Below are positions 1 to 5,518 of a stretch of DNA of 5,518 nucleotides, piece by piece. Both the position numbers and the translations under genes were made by a program. Position 1 is the first letter of the stretch. Each line of letters opens with the position of its first letter. The stretch is from Desulfobacterales bacterium (GTDB taxonomy: Bacteria > Desulfobacterota > Desulfobulbia > Desulfobulbales > Desulfocapsaceae), in assembly GCA_013042695.1 (NCBI GenBank), contig JABDPQ010000612.1, positions 1 to 5,518 of the forward strand, in the 5' to 3' direction. The notes beneath the pieces were generated by a model. It saw only the letters and a program-made list of their open reading frames with translations, was not told where the DNA came from and did no database searches.

Positions 1-485
1 CCGCACGGTCCATTGAAGAGCCTCTTGCAGCACCGGCTGACTGGACAGACGCCACCGGTAACCCCAAGGACGCAATCACCGCAAGCCTGGCACTTTTCGG
101 TGAAATGTCCGCTTTCTATGACATCCCCTAAAAAGGTGGTATTTAAAGCCGGATAGATTGGAATACTCTTGTATTTAGAGGCCATGAACTGAACACCGAT
201 GCCACAGGCGAGGCTGAGCACCGCTTCCGATTTCTGTACCAACTCCTCAGTCTTGTCAAAAAACTCATGTTCACACTGACGCTCAATGCCACTGTCGATA
301 ATTTCAATATCTACATTATCCTGACTGGCACGCATTTTCAGCTGAGAAGCAAGGATGCCTGCTTCTTTATTGCCACCCTGGTGACAGACGGCAACACAGG
401 TATTACAGCCAAAAACGGTAACCTGTTTATGCTGCTTGATCATGTCCCAGATTTCTTCAAACGGTTTCTGTTCGCCAACTATCAT
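1..485 (-). CDS. metV: MetV-type methylene-tetrahydrofolate reductase partner subunit (3' end beyond the window)
   Basis: The first 161 codons are present and the gene runs off the left edge. The protein looks like the MTHFR C-terminal-domain family (MetV), a small cysteine-rich metal-binding protein that works with the flavoprotein MetF to reduce methylene-H4F to methyl-H4F in the cytoplasm. Visible motifs are a CNTCVAVC cluster (Cys27, 30, 34), an SLACGIG stretch (Cys94), a CQACGDC cluster (Cys132, 135, 138), a GGVCP (Cys147), RCC (Cys152/153) and the start of a family-typical NGPCG ending at the window edge. From memory the family is about 200-220 aa, so roughly a quarter is missing. The ATG start has AAGGAG (496-501) 10 bases upstream. 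It lies 54 bases after mvhD on the same strand. metF would be expected next, but that is inference. The family call comes from remembered motifs, not a search. Confidence 0.85.
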   Translation of the reverse strand, partial: MIVGEQKPFEEIWDMIKQHKQVTVFGCNTCVAVCHQGGNKEAGILASQLKMRASQDNVDIEIIDSGIERQCEHEFFDKTEELVQKSEAVLSLACGIGVQFMASKYKSIPIYPALNTTFLGDVIESGHFTEKCQACGDCVLGVTGGVCPVSRCCKRLFNGPC

Positions 486-539
486 AACTTTCTGACTCCT
501 TCTTCAATAAACTCGTAGATCGATCGGAACAACCCGAAT

Positions 540-1061
540 CTATGCAGGTTGTGTGTCGCTCTGACTGGTCGCACGTTTTTTCTTCAATGACAACCAGATG
601 GGCGAAGGCCCCAACTCCGTTATTTTCTGCGTGAATTCGGCGCAGATTTCCGCCCATCTTGGCCCTTGGGCCGCGGAAAGATTATAAAAATGCACCCGTT
701 CCGGATCAACACCGACAGTTGTCAATAATCTCTTGACCTGCTGTACTCGTTTTGTGGCATTTGTATTTCCTTCCAGGAAATGACATTGTCCCTGGAGTCA
801 GCCTGCCACGAAAACACCGTCGATCCCCCGTTCAAAGGCACGCATGAGATAGACCTGATCAAGCTTGCCCGTGCAGGGAAGCCTGATCACTTTGACATTA
901 GGCGGATAAGAAAGCCTCATCACACCGGCTAAATCTGCAGCCGCAAAGGCACAATAGTGACAAGCAAAAGCAATGATATTTGCTTTCCAGTCAGACGGAA
1001 TCTCCTGCGGTTTTCTTTCCGGACTCAGCCGTTCTTTTTTCACTTCCTCGCCAGGTGCCAT
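540..1061 (-). CDS. mvhD: MvhD/FrhD-type hydrogenase iron-sulfur (delta) subunit, selenoprotein with in-frame UGA (Sec88)
   Basis: This is a 173-codon gene whose codon 88 (798-800) is TGA, read here as selenocysteine. MvhD/FrhD proteins are small [2Fe-2S] proteins that pass electrons between a hydrogenase, dehydrogenase or reductase and HdrA. Family features lie on both sides of the UGA: before it IIAFACHYC (Cys34, Cys37), a DLAGV.RL.YPPNV stretch and LPCTGK (Cys63); after it QGQCHFLEGN (Cys93), then a VGVDPERV and a C-terminal helix region ending ITELGP. Position 88 is the first cysteine of the family's G-C-x2-G-x-C-H motif, so Sec replaces Cys. The ATG at 1059-1061 is chosen over an in-frame start at 1112 because AGGAGG (1072-1077) precedes it by 10 bases and the longer form would overlap hdrA. 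It follows hdrA by 25 bases. Without Sec the product would be 87 aa and lack half the domain. The full gene ends with TAG at 540-542. Confidence 0.9.
762..800 (-). promoter_or_regulatory. Bacterial SECIS element with its UGA codon in mvhD
   Basis: The UGA is at 798-800. On the minus strand, 22 nt after it comes a 5-base apical loop UGGAA (771-775). The loop is closed by six perfect pairs, ATTTCC with GGAAAT, and extended by TGT with ACA past one bulged C (781), giving nine pairs over 762-785. Bacterial SECIS hairpins that recruit SelB characteristically have a small apical loop with a G in its first two positions, about 16-37 nt from the UGA. This hairpin fits (G at loop position 2). It lies inside the coding sequence, as is normal for bacteria. 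The fold was done by eye, without energies. Confidence 0.8.
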
Positions 1062-1086
1062 TCTTTTATTTCCTCCTGGTTTAAAA

Positions 1087-4000
1087 TCAGTCAATTGCAG
1101 TGACTGAATCAATCATTGCTTTTATCTGGTCATCTTTGAAATAATTGACCTGAAAAGCCTTGGCTGGACAAACACCGGCGCAAATACCGCATCCCGTGCA
1201 TTTCACCTCGTTATGACTCACCATGCCGTCCTCATCAATAAATGGGGAACCAAACGGGCAGGCCCTGAAGCACGCCAGGCAAGACATGCAAATGTCCCGG
1301 TTATGTTTTGAGATAACACCTGACACAGTCAGCTTTTCACTAGACAGCAATGTACCCGCCCGACCTGCTGCTGCCAGCGATTGACTGACTGTCTCCTCCA
1401 GATTCTTTGGAGCATGAGCGAGCCCCGCTATAAAGAACCCTTCACTGGGAAAATCAACCGGCCGGAGCTTAACATGTGCCTCGAGAAAAAAATCATCGAT
1501 ATTGCAGGTAAGCTTATACTTTTTGGCAAACTCAGTAACATCCGGCTGTGGCCTGAGGCCTGTGGATAAAACCACATAGTCGGCATTAATGACAATCTCT
1601 TTGCCGAGAATTTTTCCTGCCAAGCTTACCGTGCAGCCATCTTGCACATGAGTAACTTCCGGCTTTTGGTCGGGAGTAAAGAGAAAAAATAAGACACCCA
1701 GATCTCGGGCCTTTCTGTAATAATCTTCCTTAAGACCATAGGCTCGCATATCACGATAGAGCACGACGACCTGAGCATCAGGTGTTTTCTCCTTGATGGC
1801 GATGCTGTTTTTCAAGGCATCCTGGCAGCAAACTCTGGAACAATAGTTCGTCGGTTCCTCGCGAGAACCGATACACTGAATCATCACATAAGTCTGACCG
1901 GCAATTGGTTCCTGTTCCGCCAAAAGGTCTTCCAGCTCTCGCTGGGTGAGGATACGATCGGAATCGTTATAATGGTATTCTTCAGGTGTATATTCTTTAC
2001 CCCCGGTGGCGATAAGTATGGCGCCATGATCTATGCTGGTACCATTGGTAAGCAGGGTTGTAAAATTGCCCACAAAGCCGTCTGTATTATCAACCGTAGT
2101 GTCGAAGTGTACGGTAATTGCTGGATTGTTCTGAACGTTATCAATAACCTCTGTCAGGTAAACCTGTACGTCGTCTCCTTCAAGGTTACGACGAACCTTG
2201 TTCAACAGACCTCCCAGTTCTTTCTCGCGCTCGACCAGATGGACGCCATATCCCTGATCAGCAAGCGACAGCGCAGCATTCATGCCGGCAATACCACCGC
2301 CGACCACGAGCGCAGCATGGTCAACGCCGACAGAATTTTGTGTTACCGGCTCGAGCAACCTGGTTTTGGCCACATTCATGTTGACAATCTCAATGGCTTT
2401 TGCGGTCGCCACCTCTTTGTCTTCCTTATGACACCAGGAGCATTGTTCGCGGATATCCGCCAGTTCAAAGAGAAACTTGTTGAGTCCCACTTCTCTAATC
2501 GTGTCCTGGAATAACGGCGAATGGGTTCGTGGCGTGCAGGAGGCAACAACCACCCGGTTTAAGCCTTTTTCTTTTATAAGCTCACGAATCTTCTCCTGGC
2601 CATCTGGAGCACAGGCATATATTATGGTCTCGGTATGTGCAACTCCCGGCTCTTTGGCTGCAGCATCAGCGACTTTATCTACATGAACCGTGCCGGCGAT
2701 ATTTATACCGCAATGACAGACAATAACCCCGACCTTTGGTTCTTCTGCAGTAATATCTCTTTCAGGCGGCAAAACCACCTCTTCGATTTCACTGCCGCGA
2801 CTGTCACCAAGAAGTGACATGGTTCGGGCTGCCGCGCCACTCCCCTGAATCACTGTTTCCGGGATATCTTTAGGGCCCTGATATATGCCAGCAACATAGA
2901 TACCTGGCCTGCTTGTCTCAACAGGGCGCAGTTTTGAGGTTTTGGCAAAACCGTATTCATCGGTCTCTATGCCAAAGGTCTGAGCGAACTCCAGGTATTT
3001 CTCTCGCGGCTCAAAACCAATTGAGAGAATTGCCATATCAAATTCCTCGTTGATACGCTTGCCGTCCTCATCGATATAATGAATTGTCAGATCTTTAGTT
3101 TCAGGATTCTCAATTATTTCCGAGACCATGGCACGCCGATAATTCACACCTTCATTCTTGGCCTTGTCGATATACTTATCAAAGTCCTTGCCATAGGCAC
3201 GCATTTCCATATAAAAAACTGTCGCCTCTACTTCGGAGTCATGCTCCTTGGCAATGATAGTTTGCTTGGCAGCATACATACAGCATACCGATGAACACCA
3301 GGGATTGGCATTATGGGTATTGCGAGAGCCGACACACTGAATCCAGGCAAGGCGTTTGGGATGCGCTTTATCGGATGGCCTCTCGACATGACCACCGCAG
3401 GGCCCCGAAGCAGAGAGCAGCCGCTCGAACTGCAATGCCGTCACGATGTTTTCGATTCTGCCGAAACCAAATTCCTGCCGTATGGCCGGATCATAGGTTT
3501 TCAATCCGGGCGTGAGAATAATTGAGCCGACGTTTATTTCATATTGCTTGTCGGTATCTTCAAAATTTATGGCAACGGCATCACACACCTTTTCACACTT
3601 ACGGCACACTTTTTTGGTAAGGTAGAGGCAATGTTCTGCATCAATTGCTCTGGTATTGGGCACCGCCTGCGGGAAAAGGGCATAGATCGCCCGACGATTA
3701 TCAAGCCCCAGATTAAACTCACTGGTGACTCTACTCGGACATTTTTCTTCACATGCCCCGCAGCCGGTACAGCGGTCGGGATCGACATAGCGAGCCTTCT
3801 GCTCCAAGGTAACGGTGAAGTCACCTTCCTCACCCTCGACCGAAAGTACCTTGGTCATGGTGTGCATTTTGATATTGGGATGTCGACTGCTCTCAACCAT
3901 GCGCGGGGAAATCATACACATGGCGCAATCGCCGGTGGGAAACGTTTTGTCCAGTCTGGACATTGTCCCGCCAATTGATGGTTCTTCATTAATCATGTGA

Positions 4001-4119
4001 ACCAAAAGTCCGCTGCTGGCCATATCAAGAGATGCCTGCATCCCTCCGATTCCAGAACCAACAACTAATACTGAACCTTTCATGTCCTTTTTTTCCAGTT
4101 CGGGGGTACTCCTTGTCAA
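1087..4119 (-). CDS. hdrA: HdrA-like double-FAD iron-sulfur electron-transfer protein (1010 aa)
   Basis: This is a heterodisulfide reductase subunit A-like protein of 1010 aa. HdrA proteins carry FAD and several [4Fe-4S] clusters and are the (often electron-bifurcating) hub of cytoplasmic Hdr complexes. The first flavin module has a GSGIGG dinucleotide fold (21-26), the HdrA signature DCAMC (Cys65, Cys68), an inserted ferredoxin cluster (Cys117, 120, 123, 127) and a second cysteine group (164, 172, 175, 179). An HdrA middle domain follows, with VCHCGIN (468, 470), Cys503, Cys528 and QCSWC (560, 563). A second flavin module starts at GGGIAG (607-612). The C-terminus has two classic CxxCxxCxxxCP clusters (944-954 and 974-984). 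The two flavin modules are paralogous: IQCVGSR and MRAYG (260-310) recur as IQCIGSR and MRAYG (747-795). The TTG start is chosen because AAGGAGG lies 7 bases upstream; an ATG at codon 13 has only a weak site. From context the partners are MvhD and MetV/MetF. No HdrB or HdrC is seen. Confidence 0.92.
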   Translation of the reverse strand: MTRSTPELEKKDMKGSVLVVGSGIGGMQASLDMASSGLLVHMINEEPSIGGTMSRLDKTFPTGDCAMCMISPRMVESSRHPNIKMHTMTKVLSVEGEEGDFTVTLEQKARYVDPDRCTGCGACEEKCPSRVTSEFNLGLDNRRAIYALFPQAVPNTRAIDAEHCLYLTKKVCRKCEKVCDAVAINFEDTDKQYEINVGSIILTPGLKTYDPAIRQEFGFGRIENIVTALQFERLLSASGPCGGHVERPSDKAHPKRLAWIQCVGSRNTHNANPWCSSVCCMYAAKQTIIAKEHDSEVEATVFYMEMRAYGKDFDKYIDKAKNEGVNYRRAMVSEIIENPETKDLTIHYIDEDGKRINEEFDMAILSIGFEPREKYLEFAQTFGIETDEYGFAKTSKLRPVETSRPGIYVAGIYQGPKDIPETVIQGSGAAARTMSLLGDSRGSEIEEVVLPPERDITAEEPKVGVIVCHCGINIAGTVHVDKVADAAAKEPGVAHTETIIYACAPDGQEKIRELIKEKGLNRVVVASCTPRTHSPLFQDTIREVGLNKFLFELADIREQCSWCHKEDKEVATAKAIEIVNMNVAKTRLLEPVTQNSVGVDHAALVVGGGIAGMNAALSLADQGYGVHLVEREKELGGLLNKVRRNLEGDDVQVYLTEVIDNVQNNPAITVHFDTTVDNTDGFVGNFTTLLTNGTSIDHGAILIATGGKEYTPEEYHYNDSDRILTQRELEDLLAEQEPIAGQTYVMIQCIGSREEPTNYCSRVCCQDALKNSIAIKEKTPDAQVVVLYRDMRAYGLKEDYYRKARDLGVLFFLFTPDQKPEVTHVQDGCTVSLAGKILGKEIVINADYVVLSTGLRPQPDVTEFAKKYKLTCNIDDFFLEAHVKLRPVDFPSEGFFIAGLAHAPKNLEETVSQSLAAAGRAGTLLSSEKLTVSGVISKHNRDICMSCLACFRACPFGSPFIDEDGMVSHNEVKCTGCGICAGVCPAKAFQVNYFKDDQIKAMIDSVTAID

Positions 4120-4126
4120 AACAAGT

Positions 4127-4133
4127 CCTCCTT
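4127..4133 (-). promoter_or_regulatory. Shine-Dalgarno site that decides the TTG start of hdrA
   Basis: AAGGAGG stands 7 bases before TTG at 4117-4119. The frame has a TGA 21 bases upstream of that TTG and no ATG or GTG between them, so TTG is the only well-placed start. The alternative ATG at 4081-4083 begins a protein one residue block closer to the FAD fold but has only a short AAGG 2 bases before it. Confidence 0.7.
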
Positions 4134-4250
4134 CGAATCAGTTCCTGAACATTTAGTGACCGGAGAATCTCCTCTACCGGCGAAAATGCGGGGCCCTGAT
4201 CAGAATAATTCCAGTAGACAACCCTGCAGCCTGCACAATACAGCGGGTCC

Positions 4251-4279
4251 ATTATCATGGAAATTTACTGGGATGACAA
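4251..4279 (-). promoter_or_regulatory. Putative sigma70 promoter of the hdrA-mvhD-metV operon
   Basis: On the minus strand TTGTCA (4274-4279) and GATAAT (4251-4256) are separated by exactly 17 bases, each one base from consensus. Transcription would start near 4244, giving an mRNA leader of about 125 nt before the hdrA TTG. It is the best-spaced promoter-like pair I found upstream of hdrA, but in an AT-rich region chance matches occur. Confidence 0.45.
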
Positions 4280-4287
4280 TCTCTTTT

Positions 4288-4410
4288 TTATGCAGTCACT
4301 CCAAAAGTAGTACATCTGTTGCGAGACAGCAGTATTATTAGTGATTTTGCTAGTATATAAATTATACTTGTGTCATCTAGAACTATTCTTGAATCTGATA
4401 AAATTGACAT
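4288..4410 (-). CDS. Possible 40-residue small ORF in the AT-rich region upstream of hdrA
   Basis: An ATG with GAGGTG 4 bases upstream opens a 40-codon frame ending in TAA, starting MSILSDSRIV. Residues 15-29 are rich in Ile and Leu and could form one hydrophobic helix. I recognise no family. The composition is AT-rich, the Shine-Dalgarno spacing is short and the size is within chance expectation, so it may be spurious or the remains of a longer gene. It ends 9 bases before the putative operon promoter. Confidence 0.15.
   Translation of the reverse strand: MSILSDSRIVLDDTSIIYILAKSLIILLSRNRCTTFGVTA
4352..4368. repeat. Inverted repeat AGTATA-N5-TATACT
   Basis: Perfect 6-base arms flank TAAAT in the AT-rich stretch about 75-100 bases upstream of the putative operon promoter. 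This size and symmetry would suit a dimeric regulator's operator. Low sequence complexity makes a chance origin quite possible. Confidence 0.3.
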
Positions 4411-4451
4411 ATTTCACCTCAGTTATATGAAAAAATTGTATTTTTACCTGT

Positions 4452-4712
4452 TCACCAGGATGTGCTACATTGCTCTACATTTTCAGCGTAAATTTCGCTC
4501 AGACTCGGTTTTGCCAATAGCTTGAGTTCATCTTCACACATATTAGTATAATAATCTGACAAAATTGCCGGCTGCCCGGCGACAAGAAAGTCATAAATAA
4601 CAGAATTATCCTGGGGCATAAGAGAGGTAACGATAATGCGCATAATCGAGATAAGAGAAAAAACCGTATCTATCGAGCCTTTTGCAAAAGGATGATTTTC
4701 GTTCAAAGTCAA
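4452..4712 (-). CDS. Doubtful hypothetical protein (86 aa, or 63 aa from an internal ATG)
   Basis: An open frame runs from TTG (4712) to TGA (4452), with an internal ATG at residue 24 (4641-4643). The residue mix is protein-like, with an acidic, helix-prone C-terminal part containing CEDELKLL, but neither start has a recognisable Shine-Dalgarno site. I recognise no family. It lies between the hdrA leader and a gene remnant on the other strand, in a stretch that looks like decaying DNA, so it could be a real small gene, a fragment of an old one, or chance. Confidence 0.25.
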   Translation of the reverse strand: MTLNENHPFAKGSIDTVFSLISIMRIIVTSLMPQDNSVIYDFLVAGQPAILSDYYTNMCEDELKLLAKPSLSEIYAENVEQCSTSW

Positions 4713-4766
4713 ACCATGCGAAAAATTTTTACCGCAGGCATATAATTGCTATTCCAAGGATAAAAA

Positions 4767-5002
4767 TTTAAGCATAACGTTGAGGTTGAACGAAAAGGGC
4801 GTTTTGCAAGTGGCTCTATCGCTTCGGAAATTAAAACGCCTACATCGATTTCAGTAAAATGACCGTGTCCGCTCTGGTATTGATGACGGATGTTATGAGA
4901 GAGGGTAAGCCGGTATGCGGCTATGGATTTAACTCGAACGGCCGCTATGCCCAGGGATGTCTGCTTAGAGAGTTCTTCATCCCACGATGGATCTCATTTT
5001 GA
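4767..5002 (+). pseudogene. Remnant of an enolase-superfamily dehydratase N-terminus (D(-)-tartrate dehydratase-like)
   Basis: From 4835 a 55-codon frame reads NAYIDFSKMT, then TDVMREGKPV, GYGFNSNGRY and LLREFFIPR before a TGA at 5000-5002. This closely resembles, from memory, the N-terminal capping domain of the mandelate racemase/enolase-superfamily enzymes related to D(-)-tartrate dehydratase. The preceding residues continue in another frame (ASGSIASEIK, 4806-4835), and adding one base in the A-run at 4833-4836 would join the two. The upstream frame can be followed to about 4767, where an AAGGA (4756-4760) suggests the old ribosome site, but no start codon remains. Intact family members are around 390 aa with catalytic residues in the barrel, which is absent here. 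Some similarity may continue past the stop in another frame, but I could not confirm it. The gene is dead: no start, a frameshift, an early stop and no catalytic domain. Confidence 0.75.
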
Positions 5003-5116
5003 GAAGGGATTCTGCCGATGACAAAACAACGCTAGCAAGACATTATAAAACAGTGTAAACAGCTGCTGCTGCTTACCTAGCTATAATTGCATGTCACGAA
5101 GAACTTCGTTGGAAAG
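5003..5116. other. Gene-free spacer between the enolase-family remnant and the csp terminator
   Basis: I see no gene here. The only structure is an inverted repeat with 6-base arms (ACGAAG, AA, CTTCGT at 5096-5109), just beyond the csp terminator in the direction of csp transcription. It could be a second, weaker stem of the csp 3' end. Confidence 0.4.
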
Positions 5117-5146
5117 AAAGAAGAGCAGCCGAAGCTGCTCTTCTTT
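5117..5146 (-). terminator. Intrinsic terminator of csp
   Basis: A perfect 13-bp stem (5117-5129 with 5134-5146) is closed, read on the minus strand, by a stable UUCG tetraloop. The 3' arm and the bases after it are U-rich (CTTCTTT, then CTTTCC). It begins 21 bases after the csp stop codon. The plus-strand side has no T-run after the stem, which favours action on the minus-strand transcript. Confidence 0.85.
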
Positions 5147-5167
5147 GAATATTGCTGCGGCTCTAAG

Positions 5168-5368
5168 TTAGAGCTTTACAACGTCTTTTGCGGCTGGCCC
5201 TTTCTGGCCATCTACAACTTCAAAGCTGACACGTTCACCCTCGGAAAGAGATTTGAACCCTTCTGCCTGAATGGCTGTATGATGCACGAATACATCCTGT
5301 CCGCCGTCCTGTTCAATAAAACCAAAGCCTTTTGCATCATTAAACCACTTCACAGTTCCTTCTGCCAT
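5168..5368 (-). CDS. cspA: Cold-shock domain protein (CspA family)
   Basis: This 66-residue protein is a single cold-shock domain, a five-stranded barrel that binds single-stranded RNA and DNA and acts as an RNA chaperone in the cytoplasm. It has GTVKWFN near the N-terminus, the RNP1 motif KGFGFI (13-18) and the RNP2 motif VFVHH (26-30). The length is the normal 65-70 aa. The ATG at 5366-5368 is chosen because AGGAG (5377-5381) lies 8 bases upstream and family members begin MAxGTVKWF. An in-frame ATG at 5416 would add 16 residues foreign to the family. The gene stands alone, with its own leader and terminator. Whether it is cold-induced or constitutive cannot be told from the protein. The exact paralogue (cspA, cspC and so on) is not resolved. 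Confidence 0.95.
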   Translation of the reverse strand: MAEGTVKWFNDAKGFGFIEQDGGQDVFVHHTAIQAEGFKSLSEGERVSFEVVDGQKGPAAKDVVKL

Positions 5369-5390
5369 TACTAATACTCCTGTACTTGAT

Positions 5391-5407
5391 GGGGAAAACA
5401 GTGCCCC
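5391..5407 (-). promoter_or_regulatory. Short GC hairpin just upstream of the csp ribosome binding site
   Basis: On the minus strand GGGG (5404-5407) can pair with CCCC (5391-5394) across a 9-base loop, 9 bases before the AGGAG site. It could affect ribosome access, but four G-C pairs are modest. Confidence 0.35.
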
Positions 5408-5431
5408 TTTTTTCAACTGTCCGGACTCACT

Positions 5432-5467
5432 AACTGATTCCGAACCTCAGTCTGCTATGCCGACTGA
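5432..5467 (-). promoter_or_regulatory. Mutually exclusive hairpin arms in the csp 5' leader
   Basis: On the minus strand three 6-base arms follow each other: TCAGTC (5462-5467), GACTGA (5447-5452) and TCAGTT (5432-5437), with 9 bases between each pair. The middle arm pairs perfectly with the first and, with one G-U pair, with the third, so only one hairpin can form at a time. Csp mRNAs in other bacteria have temperature-sensitive leaders, so a structural switch is possible here but unproven. It also requires transcription to start upstream of 5467. Confidence 0.4.
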
Positions 5468-5474
5468 ACCTATC

Positions 5475-5495
5475 GCCTGAAATTGTTTATCAGGC
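5475..5495. repeat. Inverted repeat GCCTGA-N9-TCAGGC upstream of csp
   Basis: Perfect 6-base arms (5490-5495 and 5475-5480) flank an AT-rich 9-base centre. It may be a protein-binding site in the csp promoter region or a further leader hairpin. I found no convincing -35/-10 pair before the window ends, so I cannot say whether it is transcribed. Confidence 0.4.
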
Positions 5496-5518
5496 ATTTA
5501 TTGCAAGCTGTGCACGAT

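Noticed and set aside
267..518. 83-residue plus-strand ORF
   Set aside because: It is antisense to metV, whose cysteine clusters and start site are convincing.
540..725. Separate 61-residue gene downstream of the UGA
   Set aside because: It has no Shine-Dalgarno site and is in frame with, and homologous to, the C-terminal half of MvhD; it is the read-through part of that gene.
780..797. CCAGG...CCTGG pairing directly after the UGA as the SECIS stem
   Set aside because: It puts the loop only 7-10 nt from the UGA, too near for a bacterial SECIS, and the stem is weaker than the ATTTCC/GGAAAT hairpin, which has the right distance and loop.
1087..1089. The TGA ending hdrA as a second selenocysteine codon
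   Set aside because: A TAA follows after only one more codon, the protein already ends normally after its C-terminal ferredoxin domain, and the mvhD ribosome site lies right behind it.
1062..1112. Longer start for mvhD (17 extra residues)
   Set aside because: It would overlap hdrA, lacks a ribosome site and encodes residues read from the Shine-Dalgarno region itself.
1972..2514. 180-residue plus-strand ORF
   Set aside because: It lies wholly antisense to hdrA, where the minus-strand frame has clear domains; it is a shadow of the coding strand.
3544..3978. 144-residue plus-strand ORF
   Set aside because: It is antisense to the FAD and ferredoxin part of hdrA, with no family features and no promoter or ribosome site; a shadow.
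4025..4258. 77-residue ORF with a CAGC motif overlapping the hdrA start
   Set aside because: It runs 95 bases into hdrA in another frame, has no clear ribosome site, and its start coincides with the putative -10 box. The cysteine-pair start is curious but not enough.
4404..4424. Plus-strand TTGACA as part of a promoter reading rightward
   Set aside because: The only -10-like hexamer (TATATG) is 14 bases away, too close, and there is no intact plus-strand gene to serve.
5369..5416. 16-residue N-terminal extension of the cold-shock protein
   Set aside because: Cold-shock proteins start at MAxGTVKWF, a good AGGAG site serves that ATG, and the extension is translated leader.

Overview
The window reads as an anaerobic, selenocysteine-using bacterium, most likely a sulfate-reducing or syntrophic member of the Desulfobacterota (Deltaproteobacteria). 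The assignment rests on gene content: a long HdrA-type flavin/iron-sulfur protein, an MvhD/FrhD-type electron-transfer subunit with an in-frame UGA, and a MetV-type methylene-tetrahydrofolate reductase partner. It is an inference, because no phylogenetic marker lies in the window.

Left and centre (1-4279, all minus strand): a probable operon in the order hdrA (1087-4119), mvhD (540-1061), metV (1-485, running off the left end). The gaps are 25 and 54 bases, and each gene has its own Shine-Dalgarno site. A sigma70-like promoter (4251-4279) precedes hdrA. HdrA-MvhD-MetV-(MetF) sets are known from acetogens and sulfate reducers, where they serve the methyl branch of the Wood-Ljungdahl pathway. 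HdrA and MvhD would pass electrons to or from the MetF/MetV methylene-H4F reductase. MetF itself would lie beyond base 1 and is not seen. The main point for annotation is that mvhD is one 173-codon gene, not two short ORFs. The UGA at 798-800 lies where the family has a conserved cysteine (G-C-x2-G-x-C-H), the protein continues in the same frame with good family similarity, and a hairpin of bacterial SECIS geometry sits 22 nt downstream.

Right-centre (about 4280-5110): over 800 bases with no convincing intact gene. It holds an AT-rich stretch with two weak small ORFs on the minus strand and a short inverted repeat. It also holds a clear gene remnant on the plus strand (about 4767-5002), the N-terminal part of an enolase-superfamily enzyme resembling D(-)-tartrate dehydratase, broken by a one-base frameshift and an early stop.

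Right end (5117-5518, minus strand): a single-gene cold-shock unit. It has a structured 5' leader with four inverted repeats that all have 9-base loops, two of which share an arm and so exclude each other. The csp gene (66 aa) follows, then a strong UUCG-capped intrinsic terminator.
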